Origin: Candidatus Poribacteria bacterium
GTDB lineage: Bacteria > Poribacteria > WGA-4E > WGA-3G
DNA length: 64,000 nt
Direction of reading: 5' to 3'
Assembly: GCA_026706025.1 (NCBI GenBank)
Contig: JAPOZO010000007.1
Span: forward strand, 1-64,000
Both the position numbers and the translations under genes were made by a program. The notes beneath the pieces are model-generated. The model did not search any database and was not told the origin of the DNA. It saw nothing but the letters and a program-made list of their open reading frames with translations. Positions 42,916 through 51,381 of the stretch are shown here, in pieces (within the stretch, counting starts at the first letter, position 1; every line of letters begins with the position of its first letter).

Positions 42916-43386
42916 TCATCTGCTGAAGAATTTTAGAAATTCCGTCTCAAAGCCCGCCTCTTCAAGTTTCGCGAAGAGTTTTAGCATCGGTTTTCGAGTG
43001 TCCTCGCGTTCCCGCTGTAGATGTTCTATTAACCTACGGATATCTGCTTGTTCGGCTTCAGATAAAGTGTCTAATTCTTTTTCAAACCGGGCGATGAGGA
43101 CATCCAAATCACGTACAGCTCCTAACGTTCGAGTTATCGATTTTACCTTTTTGTAGTGTTTATTAAATGCCTTCTCAGGAAAACAGTCAAGAAAATTGTC
43201 CATTGCGGTGCGCAAACGACGCGAGGTAACTCGCATCTCGTGGACAAATTCAATATCGTTACCCGCCTTGGCACCTTCTTTATAGGACATCATTTGATGA
43301 AAATAGTTAACGATGATCTGCCTCGCGCAGGCCTCCAGCGTTTCGTCAGGTGAGATCCCTCTAATTTTCGGTGCTGTGGTTTCCAT
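42916..43386 (-). CDS. CHAD-domain protein, N-terminal half of the domain
   Basis: A 156-residue helical protein with the first CHAD signature FVHEMRVTSRRLRTAMDNFL followed by ITRTLGAVRDLDVLIARFE, the N-terminal bundle of the fold. It ends at LKFFSR with a normal stop. The next gene starts 95 bp later with its own ribosome site and supplies the other half. CHAD proteins bind inorganic polyphosphate. The 95-bp gap contains a CGCTGATAACCGATAG trace of the GATAACTGA repeat, so a repeat insertion may have split an ancestral gene. Confidence 0.8.
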   Translation of the reverse strand: METTAPKIRGISPDETLEACARQIIVNYFHQMMSYKEGAKAGNDIEFVHEMRVTSRRLRTAMDNFLDCFPEKAFNKHYKKVKSITRTLGAVRDLDVLIARFEKELDTLSEAEQADIRRLIEHLQREREDTRKPMLKLFAKLEEAGFETEFLKFFSR

Positions 43387-43409
43387 TGTCGTATTTTTCC
43401 CCTAATCTA

Positions 43410-44789
43410 CTAAAAAAGGAGAGTCTTTGCCAACAAAAAATAGGTGAAAATACCGGCGACATCAATCGCAGTTGTAACGAACGGTCCCGTTGCGACTGCC
43501 GGATCAACATGAATCCGCCTGAAAATCATTGGTATCAGTGTGCCGACAGTTGCCGCAATGATCATATTCACAAAAATAGCGAGTGCGACAACAAGCGGTA
43601 GTTTCCAAGCATGTTCTCGGAAGTGAGGGACAAGGCTTGCGAAACCGCCAAGCAGTAGCCCATAAGCCGTTCCAAGTAAAGCACCTGTGCTGAATTCACG
43701 CCACAATACCCGCCAAGTGTCCTTAATGCTAATTTCCCCGATGGCGATACTGCGGACGATGATTGTAGAGGATTGCGTGCCGATATTACCCCCCATCCCC
43801 ATGATGATTGGAATAAACGCAGCCAAAGCGGCGATCTCTTTCAATTGGGATTCAAAGATCCCGATGACATAGACAGCGAGCAGTCCGCCCGCGAAACTTG
43901 CCAACAGCCACGGCAACCGCGCTCGTGTGTTACGGAAGATAGAACGGGAGGTGATGTCCACTGCTCCGGTGCCTGCCATCTTCAACATATCTTCCGTATT
44001 TTCTTCTCGAATGACATCGACAACGTCGTCAATCGTAACAATACCCACCAGCTGCCCAATACTGTTGATGACCGGAATAGCGAGCAAATTGTAGCGTGCC
44101 ACCGCACGCGCCACCGCCTCCTGTAGCATATCCGTGTGAACGGTGTAAAGATGCGAAGTCATCAAATCTTTGAGAGGCGTGTCAGGCTTTGTTGCCACCA
44201 ATTGGCGTAACGATATTACCCCTTTCAGTTTATTTTCTTCATCAACAACATAGACGTAAAAAACCATCTCAACGTCAGCGAGTTCACGGATACGTTCTGT
44301 GGCTGCAGCGGCTGTTGTCTCTTCGGGCAATGCGAAGAAGTTCGGTGTCATGATGGACCCTGCGGTTTTTTCCTCATATTCGAGCAGGCGTTCAACATCC
44401 GCGGAAGTCGCGCCCTCAATGTGCTCAAGCAGCACTGCCTTTTTCTCTTCAGGCAGGTCAGAGAGAATCCGCGTTACATCATCAGCAGGCATTGTGTGCA
44501 AAATGGTTGCGACAACAGATGGCTCTGTTTCTTCAACAAATTCGCTGATATCCGCACTGTTCAGGTCCCGCAGCACCTCTCCCATCCGTTTTTCTTCAAC
44601 CAGGATCTTGGAAAGGCTGCTTTTCGCTTCCGTGCGAAGCCGTGGAAACCAGCGAGCGATGTCGGCTGAATGTGTTTTGGCGATGATATTCCGAAGGTTC
44701 GGGAAAGCGCGCCGTTGAATCAACCGAACAATCGTAGAAATAAACAGTTCATCGACATCGTGTGTGGTTATAATTGTTTGCCCCTGCAT
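43410..44789 (-). CDS. mgtE: Magnesium transporter MgtE
   Basis: A 459-residue Mg2+ channel with gating domain. I start it at ATG 44789 ([16 protein letters not shown]), which overlaps the aroC stop as TAATG; the longer frame runs inside aroC. An N-terminal superhelical domain (LRDLNSADISEFVEETEPSV, LSDLPEEKKAVLLEHIEGAT) is followed by two CBS motifs (about 135-255, MTPNFFALPEE, LLAIPVINSIGQLVGIVTID). Five membrane helices follow with the conserved PIIMGMGGNIGTQSSTIIVR and HVDPAVATGPFVTTAIDVAG. The CBS and N domains close the pore when internal Mg2+ is high. Confidence 0.94.
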   Translation of the reverse strand: MQGQTIITTHDVDELFISTIVRLIQRRAFPNLRNIIAKTHSADIARWFPRLRTEAKSSLSKILVEEKRMGEVLRDLNSADISEFVEETEPSVVATILHTMPADDVTRILSDLPEEKKAVLLEHIEGATSADVERLLEYEEKTAGSIMTPNFFALPEETTAAAATERIRELADVEMVFYVYVVDEENKLKGVISLRQLVATKPDTPLKDLMTSHLYTVHTDMLQEAVARAVARYNLLAIPVINSIGQLVGIVTIDDVVDVIREENTEDMLKMAGTGAVDITSRSIFRNTRARLPWLLASFAGGLLAVYVIGIFESQLKEIAALAAFIPIIMGMGGNIGTQSSTIIVRSIAIGEISIKDTWRVLWREFSTGALLGTAYGLLLGGFASLVPHFREHAWKLPLVVALAIFVNMIIAATVGTLIPMIFRRIHVDPAVATGPFVTTAIDVAGIFTYFLLAKTLLF

Positions 44790-45874
44790 TAAGATTTCGC
44801 ACGTTGGCGGAGCAGGTGATCTGTGAGGACAAGTGCCGCCATCGCCTCCACAATCGCAGGTGCCCGCACTAATACACACGGATCGTGTCGTCCGCTTGCC
44901 TCCAACGTTACCTCGTTTCCGTCTATATCAACCGTCTGTTGTGGCTTGCCGATAGTTGCCGTCGGTTTGAACGCAACTTGGAAGACAATATTTTCGCCGT
45001 TTGAAATACCGCCTTGTGTGCCACCGGAATTGTTTGTACGGGTCCGAATCTGTTCTCCCGCGTCGTTTTTTTTCAGATAAAAAGCATCGTTGTGCTCGGA
45101 ACCCGTCATCGTGATGCTGTCAAAGCCCGATCCGATTTGGAAACCCATCGTTGCGGGGAGGGACATCATCGCTTTCGCCAAATCCGCCTTGAGTTTGTCG
45201 AAAACCGGTTCACCGAGTCCAACAGGGACGTTACGCACAACAGACTCAATGATACCACCGAGAGAATCTCGGTCGCGTCGTGCCTGATCAATGCGTTCCG
45301 CCATTTTTGGGCTGGCAATCGGGTCAGGACACCGCACAGGACTCTCTTCTATCTGTTCAAGCGTTACTGTGTCCGTATCTACTTCAGCTGCGAGTGTATG
45401 AATCTGTTTGACATAAGCGAGCGTTTCGGTTTCAGCGTTATCACGCAAGATTTGCTTCGCGATTGCCCCCGCAGCGACGCGACCGATTGTTTCTCGCGCA
45501 CTTGCTCTTCCGCCGCCTTGCCAGTTTCGGATGCCGTACTTCTGTTGATACGTGAAATCGGCATGTGAGGGACGATAAAGGTCTTTGAGGTGTTCGTAGG
45601 CTGAAGGACGCGCGTCTTTATTCCATACCAGCATGGAGATAGGCGTTCCGAGCGTTTTTCCCTCAAAGACACCCGAAAGGATTTCAACAGTATCGCTTTC
45701 TTGACGCTGTGTCGTGAGACGGCTTTGTCCTGGTTTTCGCCGGTCGAGTTCAAATTGTATTGTGGAGATATCTACCTCAATTTGCGGTGGACATCCATCA
45801 ATGACAACCCCAACAGCACCGCCATGCGACTCGCCCCAAGTCGTAATCCGAAAAAGATGACCGAACGTATTCAT
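44789..45874 (-). CDS. aroC: Chorismate synthase
   Basis: A 361-residue enzyme making chorismate from 5-enolpyruvylshikimate 3-phosphate, using reduced FMN. The family signatures are [20 protein letters not shown] (residues about 15-34), the Arg-rich [40 protein letters not shown] (about 128-147) and [20 protein letters not shown], and the end [19 protein letters not shown]. Translationally coupled to mgtE downstream through TAATG. This is an unusual pairing with no metabolic link that I can see. Confidence 0.96.
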   Translation of the reverse strand: MNTFGHLFRITTWGESHGGAVGVVIDGCPPQIEVDISTIQFELDRRKPGQSRLTTQRQESDTVEILSGVFEGKTLGTPISMLVWNKDARPSAYEHLKDLYRPSHADFTYQQKYGIRNWQGGGRASARETIGRVAAGAIAKQILRDNAETETLAYVKQIHTLAAEVDTDTVTLEQIEESPVRCPDPIASPKMAERIDQARRDRDSLGGIIESVVRNVPVGLGEPVFDKLKADLAKAMMSLPATMGFQIGSGFDSITMTGSEHNDAFYLKKNDAGEQIRTRTNNSGGTQGGISNGENIVFQVAFKPTATIGKPQQTVDIDGNEVTLEASGRHDPCVLVRAPAIVEAMAALVLTDHLLRQRAKS

Positions 45875-45944
45875 TTTTAATTACATAGGCACTTTGGAAG
45901 CGCGCCCTTTGCTTTTAGAATTGTATATTTTAGACATCTTGTGA

Positions 45945-45950
45945 TATACT
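45945..45950 (+). promoter_or_regulatory. Promoter candidate for the M50-like gene
   Basis: TATACT with an upstream TG (TGATATACT, extended -10) and TTGTAT 18 bp before. The predicted start near 45957 gives a UTR of about 36 nt to the ATG at 45993. Confidence 0.4.
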
Positions 45951-45992
45951 ATAGCAGATGCTGTCCTAAAATGCAAGGAATTTAAGAGTCTT

Positions 45993-46685
45993 ATGGTATC
46001 ACTTTTTAAACGCTATATTGCCCTGCTTCTGATTTTTATAGGTATCGTGTTTCTGTGGAATACGCTGTTTGTGTACCCGCTGAAAATCTTCGTTGTGTTC
46101 ATGCATGAGGTGAGCCACGGGCTTGCCGCAATGGTGACTGGGGGTAGGATCGTCGAAATTCAGATTAACCCACAGCAGGGTGGGCATGCGCTTACGCAAG
46201 GCGGTTCACGGTTCTGGACATTGACTGCAGGCTACCTCGGCAGCTTACTATGGGGTGGACTTATCCTGCTTTTGGCAGCGCGGACGCATTTTGATAAGGC
46301 GATTAGCGTTCTTATCGGTTTGGGTATGGTGGCGATCTCTATCGGCTTCGGCGAAAGCACATTTACCTATCTGTTCGGCATCGGCTTCGGGGTCGTGTTG
46401 CTCGCGGTCGGGTTTTTTCTTCCAGAGGTTGTCAACGATTGGATTCTACGCGTCATCGGCGTGACAAGTTGCCTTTACGCGATCCTTGACATCAAGAGTG
46501 ATATCCTTGACAGATCTCATCTGCGTTCGGATGCACGGATGCTCTCGGAGGAGACAGGTATTCCGACTGAAGTTTGGGGAGGGGTGTGGATACTCATCGC
46601 AATCGGTCTCACACTATGGTTCCTCTATCTGGCAGGTAAACCTACCACGGATGCCCAACCAACTGCTACTGAGGAAGATCTCTAA
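45993..46685 (+). CDS. M50-like membrane metallopeptidase
   Basis: A 230-residue integral membrane protein with about six helices. Helix 2 carries the zinc motif HEVSH (in VFMHEVSHGLAAMVTGGRIV, residues about 36-55), the HExxH of site-2-protease-type M50B families. A GRIVEIQINPQQGGHALTQG beta hairpin follows, as in the M50 group PF13398. The later LDG/NPD-type third zinc ligand may be Asp in LYAILDIKSDIL. It may cut membrane-embedded substrates, or be an inactive relative; a substrate cannot be named. Confidence 0.75.
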   Translation: MVSLFKRYIALLLIFIGIVFLWNTLFVYPLKIFVVFMHEVSHGLAAMVTGGRIVEIQINPQQGGHALTQGGSRFWTLTAGYLGSLLWGGLILLLAARTHFDKAISVLIGLGMVAISIGFGESTFTYLFGIGFGVVLLAVGFFLPEVVNDWILRVIGVTSCLYAILDIKSDILDRSHLRSDARMLSEETGIPTEVWGGVWILIAIGLTLWFLYLAGKPTTDAQPTATEEDL

Positions 46686-46724
46686 TTTGCTAAAATACTA
46701 TAATAGCATCCACGCGTCTGTTCT

Positions 46725-46946
46725 TTAACCAAATGGGCTAAATTGTCCCGACGATATTCCGCTAAAGTAGAGAAACCACACGCCGAGACCTATTAGAAAA
46801 AGTGGAAGGCAGATAAGTGCGATGAGAATGAAGCATCCCCACATCCATGAACCTTTGGATTTGGCAGCTGTTCCCAAGCGTGCGAGTAACATGCCCCCAC
46901 ATATCATAATTATAACGACGAGACCGAATACCACCATTGTCAGCAT
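46725..46946 (-). CDS. Small membrane protein with two helices
   Basis: 73 residues: helix 1 VVFGLVVIIMICGGMLLARL, a short basic loop KSKGSW, helix 2 CFILIALICLPLFLIGLGVW. GGAG lies about 10 nt before the ATG. I do not recognise a family. Divergent from the DUF6785-type gene, 46 bp between starts. Confidence 0.5.
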   Translation of the reverse strand: MLTMVVFGLVVIIMICGGMLLARLGTAAKSKGSWMWGCFILIALICLPLFLIGLGVWFLYFSGISSGQFSPFG

Positions 46947-46992
46947 TTCTTGTTATCTCCTTCCAAGCGTGTAACTTACAACTCTCGCTAAT

Positions 46993-48984
46993 ATGAGACA
47001 CCCTTCAAAAAGCTCCATCACCCTACGCGCAACGCTCATCGGCATCGTCCTCATTCCATTTAATAGTTACTGGGTACTACATCTCAGTTATATCTGGGAT
47101 TCCAACCGTCCCACGAGTTTGGCGTTGCTGTTCAATGTGTTGTTTACGTTGCTTCTGCTTATTGGAATCGGTGCGATACTACGGCGTTTGCGTCCAGCAT
47201 TGGCGTTTACGCAGGCAGAATTGTTAACGATCTATGCGATGCTGTGCCAAGCCTCCGTTTTCGCTGGACGCGATATGTTACAAGTCTTGGTACCATTGAT
47301 AGGCAACGGCTTTTGGTACGCGACAACCGAAAACGAATGGGCACAACTCTTTCATCAGCATCTCCCCGAATGGCTTGTTGTAGGGAAGCAAGAGGTATTA
47401 CGCGGTTTCTATGAAGGCGAATCCACATTCTATCTTCAGGCACACATACACGCATGGCTGCTGCCGACGCTGCTTTGGGTCGGTTTCTGTCTCGTCATCG
47501 GCGTAACAATGCTCTGCCTCAATGTGCTTTTACGCAAACAGTGGCAGGAGCACGAGCGGCTTACCTATCCAATTGCGCAACTCCCTTATGAAATCACGCG
47601 CGCAGCATTAAATACGGGCAATCTCCGAACCACACCGCATCTGTTTTTTAATCGGCGGATGATGGTTGTCGGTTTAAGCATCGCCGCTATCCTAAACTTG
47701 CTCTATAGTTTACACCAGATTGACCCTGTTTTTCCAACAATTCCACTCTATCGTGGGTTTCGGCTTCCTGATAAACCGTGGAGTGCAATGAATAATCCCG
47801 GCTTCCGTATCAGTTTCTTCCCATTTGCTATCGGTGTCGGTTTCCTAATACCGCTCGATTTGGGATTCTCTTGCTGGTTTTTTCATCTGTTTTGGCACTT
47901 TCAGAGGATTGTTGGTGAGAGCTTCGGGTGGCGAGGAGCTATCGGATTTCCGAAAGAGATGGCGCAAATTCGGGGTGTATGGATGGCTCTATTTCTCTGG
48001 ACATTATGGATGGGACGCGCACACGTCAAGGTCGTGCTGCAAACCGTTTTCGTAGGGGCGAGGTTACCTCGTCCGCGTGGGCAGGGAAACCCTGAAGAAA
48101 CACCCAAGCAAAAACCCCCTACGAATGACGACGGTGAAGCGTTGCGTTATAGGACAGCAGCGATTGCGGTGATCATCGGATTTATCTTGATTCTGGCGTT
48201 CTGCATCAAGGCAGGGATGTCGCTCTGGTTTGCGACCTTATTTTTCGCCCTCTATTTCGCGATGTCGGTGACGATTACCCGTATCCGTGCTGAACTCGGT
48301 CCGCCCGCACATGACCTTTACAATGCGGGGCCAGACCTACTCTTGACAGATGCACTCGGCACGCGACGTATCGGCAGTCGCAATCTTTCAGTGATGTCGC
48401 TCTTCTTTTGGCTAAACCATCTCTCTTACCGTGCACATCCGATGCCGCATCAGTTGGAGGGGTTGAAACTCGCACATCAAACCCGTTTCAATCCGTCCCA
48501 ATTGCTCTGGGTATTGGCGATCGCTATTTTCGTAGGGGCACTCTCCGCTGCGTGGGGACATTTACATCTCTCCTACCAAGTCGGTTTAGAGCAGGCGCGT
48601 TCGTGGTATGCCCGCGCCGCTTTCAACAGGCTTGCAGGGTGGCTCTATAATCCGAGCGAAACGAGCATCAGCGGTATGCTCTACACCGCCGGTGGATTTG
48701 GTTTTGCTGTCAGTCTCTTACTCTTGCGATGGCGGTTCATTCAGTGGCCCCTACATCCTGTCGGGTATGTCGTCTCAAGCTGGTGGACCTTTACTGGGCT
48801 TTGGTTTCCACTCTTAATTAGTTGGACGGTCAAGCGAATACTGCTCTCGACTGGGGGCGTTCGATTATATAGGCGTTCAATTCCGTTTTTCATCGGCTTG
48901 GTTATCGGTGATGTGATCGTCGCATCCATAATAAGCATTCTGGGATTGATTTTCGATTTTCGCGTGGTCTATTTGAGTTGGTAA
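46993..48984 (+). CDS. Large polytopic membrane protein, DUF6785/DUF6784-like
   Basis: A 663-residue protein with about 13-14 membrane helices. It contains the segments RLRPALAFTQAELLTIYAML, MLQVLVPLIGNGFWYATTEN, LLRKQWQEHERLTYPIAQLP and TRIRAELGPPAHDLYNAGPD that I associate with the DUF6785 N-terminal and DUF6784 C-terminal domains of Planctomycetes and Poribacteria. The fold may resemble oligopeptide transporters, but function is unknown. Around residues 353-367 the chain contains a peptide (FVGARLPRPRGQGNP) encoded by a REP-like palindrome, probably inserted in frame in a cytoplasmic loop. Confidence 0.75.
   Translation: MRHPSKSSITLRATLIGIVLIPFNSYWVLHLSYIWDSNRPTSLALLFNVLFTLLLLIGIGAILRRLRPALAFTQAELLTIYAMLCQASVFAGRDMLQVLVPLIGNGFWYATTENEWAQLFHQHLPEWLVVGKQEVLRGFYEGESTFYLQAHIHAWLLPTLLWVGFCLVIGVTMLCLNVLLRKQWQEHERLTYPIAQLPYEITRAALNTGNLRTTPHLFFNRRMMVVGLSIAAILNLLYSLHQIDPVFPTIPLYRGFRLPDKPWSAMNNPGFRISFFPFAIGVGFLIPLDLGFSCWFFHLFWHFQRIVGESFGWRGAIGFPKEMAQIRGVWMALFLWTLWMGRAHVKVVLQTVFVGARLPRPRGQGNPEETPKQKPPTNDDGEALRYRTAAIAVIIGFILILAFCIKAGMSLWFATLFFALYFAMSVTITRIRAELGPPAHDLYNAGPDLLLTDALGTRRIGSRNLSVMSLFFWLNHLSYRAHPMPHQLEGLKLAHQTRFNPSQLLWVLAIAIFVGALSAAWGHLHLSYQVGLEQARSWYARAAFNRLAGWLYNPSETSISGMLYTAGGFGFAVSLLLLRWRFIQWPLHPVGYVVSSWWTFTGLWFPLLISWTVKRILLSTGGVRLYRRSIPFFIGLVIGDVIVASIISILGLIFDFRVVYLSW
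48051..48093. repeat. REP-like palindrome inside a coding sequence
   Basis: CGTAGGGGCGAGGTTACCTC followed by GTCCGCGTGGGCAGGGAAACCCT contains GAGGTTACCTC and AGGGAAACCCT palindromes of the intergenic type seen elsewhere in this genome. Here it lies in frame within the DUF6785-like gene and adds about 14 residues rich in Pro, Arg and Gly. Confidence 0.6.
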
Positions 48985-49114
48985 ATCTATTTCCAAGGGA
49001 ACGCGAAAAATTGTTTGACATCCAAGATGTATTGGTGCTAAACTTTTCGTGCAGAACCGGAGTGTTAATTTTAAAACATGCTTCAAAAACATATCATCTA
49101 TAGGAACATACACT

Positions 49115-49366
49115 ATGAAACGACACCAGATTGTTGGTATTATCGCCCGGATATGTGGGATAGGTTTCACAGTACGCAGTGCCCTTTCAGGAAATATCAT
49201 TGATGCACTCATCGACTTCACCCTATTCTCTATTGTAGCAGTTTCAACTTTTTTTAACGACAAATTACCTCCGAAATGGTCCCAACCGGTATTACCATGG
49301 TGGATACCCATTGTTTTAGTTTGCATTGCAGGGCTTGCGTGGCTTTTTCTTAATTATCTTCGTTAG
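49115..49366 (+). CDS. Small membrane protein, 83 residues
   Basis: Starts at ATG 49115 (MKRHQIVGIIARICGIG); the frame is open further upstream but the extension looks non-coding. Two hydrophobic stretches (ALIDFTLFSIVAVSTFF and WWIPIVLVCIAGLAWLFLNY) and a Lys/Pro turn. Weak ribosome site (GGA). No family recognised. It ends 29 bp before pyrD in the same direction. Confidence 0.45.
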   Translation: MKRHQIVGIIARICGIGFTVRSALSGNIIDALIDFTLFSIVAVSTFFNDKLPPKWSQPVLPWWIPIVLVCIAGLAWLFLNYLR

Positions 49367-49395
49367 AATATCAAAACCACCCTCATTTACATAAA

Positions 49396-50325
49396 ATGGA
49401 CACAGCAGACTTGTCACTCAGTGTGAATATCGGCGGAATCCGGATGCGGAACCCCGTCATGACGGCATCTGGCACATTCGGCTACGGCTCCGAATACGCC
49501 GATTTCGTGGACCTGAACCGGCTCGGCGCGGTGGTTGTTAAAGGCGTTACGAGTGTACCGTGGCCCGGCAATCCGATGCAGCGCATCATGGAAACGCCTT
49601 CCGGCATGCTCAATGCGATTGGGTTGCAGAATGTCGGCGTAGACGGTTTTATCTCGGAGAAGCTGCCCTACTTACGCGATTTTGATGTGCCAGTGATTGT
49701 TAACGTCTGCGGCAAGACAGTCGAAGAATACCTGACAGTAGTCGAGAAGTTAAACACCGCAGACGGGGTCGCTGGTGTAGAACTCAATATCTCCTGCCCG
49801 AATTTGGATTGCGGCGGTATGAGTTTCGGTGTTGACGCGACGTTGGCACATCAACTCGTCACAGAAGTTCGCTCAAAGACACACCTACCCTTATTGGTGA
49901 AACTATCCCCGAACGTCACAGATATTACTGTCATCGCACGCGCCGTTGAGGATGCGGGGGCGGACGCGCTCTCTGCCGTTAATACGCTTCTCGGTATGGC
50001 GATTGATGCCGAAACGCGAAAACCGGAACTCGCAAACGTTACAGGTGGTCTCTCTGGTCCTGCAATAAAGCCTGTAGCATTGCGATTGGTCTGGGAGGTT
50101 TACAAAAGCGTCTCCATTCCAATCGTTGGGATGGGCGGCATTATGACCGCGACAGATGCTGTGGAATTTTGCATCGCGGGTGCGTCTGCCGTGGCGGTCG
50201 GGACTGCGAACTTCGTCAATCCACAAGCGTCAATGGAAGTCGTAAAAGGCATACATGCCTATCTCAATCAAGCGAATATGAGGTCGGTTAAGGAACTGAT
50301 CGGAAGCCTGAAGGTCGATTCGTAA
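49396..50325 (+). CDS. pyrD: Dihydroorotate dehydrogenase, class 1B
   Basis: A 309-residue FMN enzyme oxidising dihydroorotate in pyrimidine synthesis. It opens LSVNIGGIRMRNPVMTASGT, with KGVTSVPWPGNPMQRIMETP and GMLNAIGLQNVGVDGF. The catalytic Cys, in VELNISCPNLDCGGMSFG (about residue 134), marks a class 1 enzyme. IPIVGMGGIMTATDAVEFCI and AVAVGTANF form the FMN phosphate site. Class 1B enzymes need a PyrK iron-sulfur subunit for NAD; no pyrK is in the window. pyrB follows, but an Rpn gene with its own promoter lies between them. Confidence 0.95.
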   Translation: MDTADLSLSVNIGGIRMRNPVMTASGTFGYGSEYADFVDLNRLGAVVVKGVTSVPWPGNPMQRIMETPSGMLNAIGLQNVGVDGFISEKLPYLRDFDVPVIVNVCGKTVEEYLTVVEKLNTADGVAGVELNISCPNLDCGGMSFGVDATLAHQLVTEVRSKTHLPLLVKLSPNVTDITVIARAVEDAGADALSAVNTLLGMAIDAETRKPELANVTGGLSGPAIKPVALRLVWEVYKSVSIPIVGMGGIMTATDAVEFCIAGASAVAVGTANFVNPQASMEVVKGIHAYLNQANMRSVKELIGSLKVDS

Positions 50326-50339
50326 TTGCTTTGAAAAGA

Positions 50340-50368
50340 TTGTATTTCCTGCAAACTTCGTGTATAAT
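50340..50368 (+). promoter_or_regulatory. Promoter giving a leaderless Rpn mRNA
   Basis: TTGTAT (50340-50345), a 17-bp spacer and perfect TATAAT (50363-50368). The start would fall at about 50375, the A of the ATG, and no ribosome site exists, so the transcript is probably leaderless. Confidence 0.6.
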
Positions 50369-50374
50369 AACAGT

Positions 50375-51331
50375 ATGGCACAGCACTATGACAATCCAGC
50401 GAAATACATTATGCTGGAATACTCACAAGAATTCGCAGAATTTATGGTCGGACATTCAGACATAACAGTTCTGGAGAGACTTGAAACCGAAGAACCGACA
50501 TTCAAGACGCACCAAAATGACAGCACGTTGAAGGTACAGTTCGGCAATGAAACAGTGATACTGCACACCGAAGTGCAAACGGATGACAGTAGAAAGCCGA
50601 TGTGGTCCCGCATTGTAGGATATAACGGTTTTCTCGTGAATTTACATGAGATACCGGTCTATTCCAACGTCCTTTATCTGCACCCTAAGGCAGGCAGGGA
50701 CGATAAAGGCTATTATGCTTACAAAGGACACGGTTATGAATATGTCTTACGCTATAAGGTACTTAGGTTGATCGAGATAGACGGACAATCGATTTTGGAA
50801 ATGCAGGCACCAGGGTTATTGCCTTTCACACCGCTGATGAAACCGCCAGAAGGGATAAATTCAAATCGTTGGTTGGAGAAATGTGTTAATGTAACAGCGA
50901 CAGCACGCACAGACCAGCATACACGAGATACCTTATTGGCAGCATTAGGTGTTTTTAGCGGTTTGGTTTACGAACCGCAGCTAATTAAACAACTTTTACC
51001 GGAGGGCATCATGCAAGAATCTCCTTTTTTTCAACATTACATCCAAGAGGCAAAAGCAGAGGCTAAAGAAGAAGGTCTCAAAGAAGGTCTCAAAGAAGGC
51101 ATTGAACAAGGCATTGAACAAGGCATTGAACAAGGCATTGAACAAGGTGAGAGAAGAGGCATGATCGAAAGCATCATCACATTGCTTGGGGTACAATTCA
51201 AGACTGATGCTGTTCATGCTTTAAAGCCAGCTCTTGAATCTATAGACGATATGCAGGATCTCAAACAAGTGCTACTTACAGTTCCGGAATCTGACAGTCT
51301 TGAAGCGTTCATGCAATCTCTCAATAGGTAG
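50375..51331 (+). CDS. Rpn family recombination-promoting nuclease / PD-(D/E)XK
   Basis: A 318-residue protein starting at ATG 50375 (MAQHYDNPAKYIMLEYSQEF). The N-terminal 250 residues match the Rpn/YhgA-like PD-(D/E)XK nuclease family: VILHTEVQTDDSRKPMWSRI holds the E-x-Q active-site strand, followed by VYSNVLYLHPKAG and EYVLRYKVLRLIEIDGQSIL. A helix with tandem repeats (GLKEGLKEGIEQGIEQGIEQ, in a run of about seven four-residue units) connects to a C-terminal helical tail (LEAFMQSLNR). These proteins cut DNA and raise recombination. Variable repeat number is a known source of Rpn variants. Confidence 0.8.
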   Translation: MAQHYDNPAKYIMLEYSQEFAEFMVGHSDITVLERLETEEPTFKTHQNDSTLKVQFGNETVILHTEVQTDDSRKPMWSRIVGYNGFLVNLHEIPVYSNVLYLHPKAGRDDKGYYAYKGHGYEYVLRYKVLRLIEIDGQSILEMQAPGLLPFTPLMKPPEGINSNRWLEKCVNVTATARTDQHTRDTLLAALGVFSGLVYEPQLIKQLLPEGIMQESPFFQHYIQEAKAEAKEEGLKEGLKEGIEQGIEQGIEQGIEQGERRGMIESIITLLGVQFKTDAVHALKPALESIDDMQDLKQVLLTVPESDSLEAFMQSLNR

Positions 51332-51381
51332 AAATCTAAGCAATTAACGGGTATACTTACAAAATGTTCCAGGGGAGGAAA

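Noticed and set aside
43410-44879. mgtE starting at 44879
   Set aside because: This would extend deep into aroC and add Cys-rich residues foreign to the family; ATG 44789 with TAATG coupling is the natural start.
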